In this document: positions 5,583-5,595 of the stretch, piece after piece
How positions within the stretch are numbered: the first letter of the stretch is position 1
How the letters are laid out: each line of letters begins with the position of its first letter
NCBI GenBank assembly: GCA_021204715.1
Contig: JAJPYW010000266.1
Span: 1-5,595 of the forward strand
Direction of reading: 5' to 3'
From: Prevotellaceae bacterium
GTDB taxonomy: Bacteria > Bacteroidota > Bacteroidia > Bacteroidales > Bacteroidaceae
DNA: 5,595 bases
Position numbers and translations under genes: made by a program
Notes under the pieces: generated by a model
The model's database searches: none
What the model saw: the letters and a program-made list of their open reading frames with translations, nothing else
What the model was told of the DNA's origin: nothing

Positions 5583-5595
5583 CATAAAGATTCAA

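Noticed and set aside
5340..5585. 81-codon minus-strand frame running through the small unit's promoter and leader, considered as a toxin gene
   Set aside because: It starts upstream of the promoter, crosses the structured leader and overlaps the antitoxin-like ORF out of frame. The product shows no RelE/HigB-like features.
1..5595. CRISPR array, insertion sequence or rRNA
   Set aside because: No spaced direct repeats, transposase motifs or conserved rRNA stretches were seen on either strand.

Overview
The window reads as chromosomal DNA of a gut-type Bacteroidota (Bacteroides/Parabacteroides/Prevotella-like). This rests on three things: the protein relatedness I recognise, gene starts mostly without Shine-Dalgarno sequences, and several matches to the Bacteroidota promoter signature (-33 TTTG, -7 TAnnTTTG). 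The genes are G+C rich with strongly G/C-ending codons, while the right-hand flank is A+T rich. No species can be named safely.

Positions 1-4990 hold one minus-strand operon for hexuronate (glucuronate/galacturonate) use, transcribed right to left: uxuB-type fructuronate reductase, ExuT-type uronate transporter, uxaC uronate isomerase, then the first 72 codons of kdgK (2-keto-3-deoxygluconate kinase), which runs off the left edge. A good promoter (TTTTG-N19-TATCTTTG) sits about 75 bp upstream of uxuB. The gaps are 53 bp, 1 bp and 118 bp, and I see no further promoter inside. The transporter brings uronate in. UxaC turns D-glucuronate into D-fructuronate. UxuB reduces this to D-mannonate. After dehydration to 2-keto-3-deoxygluconate (by UxuA, not in the window), KdgK phosphorylates it. 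UxuA and the final aldolase must be encoded elsewhere.

The right flank (about 4991-5595) has no large gene. Reading leftward it holds a small, apparently self-contained minus-strand transcription unit: a strong promoter (5453-5484), an 87-nt leader that can fold into a tight four-way junction closed by a perfect 11-bp stem (5363-5449), a 59-codon ORF resembling the N-terminal part of a HigA/XRE-type antitoxin but lacking its helix-turn-helix domain (5177-5356), and a perfect 10-bp hairpin terminator overlapping its stop codon (5150-5177). I see nothing gene-like in 5025-5140.

At the far right, two palindromes with LacI-family-like cores (AAGCGTTT and AAGCGCTT) lie exactly 21 bp apart. They stand in front of a plus-strand -7 box at 5575-5582, so a rightward gene probably begins just outside the window. 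The compact leader plus headless antitoxin is the part I cannot match to a known system and is the best candidate for something undescribed.
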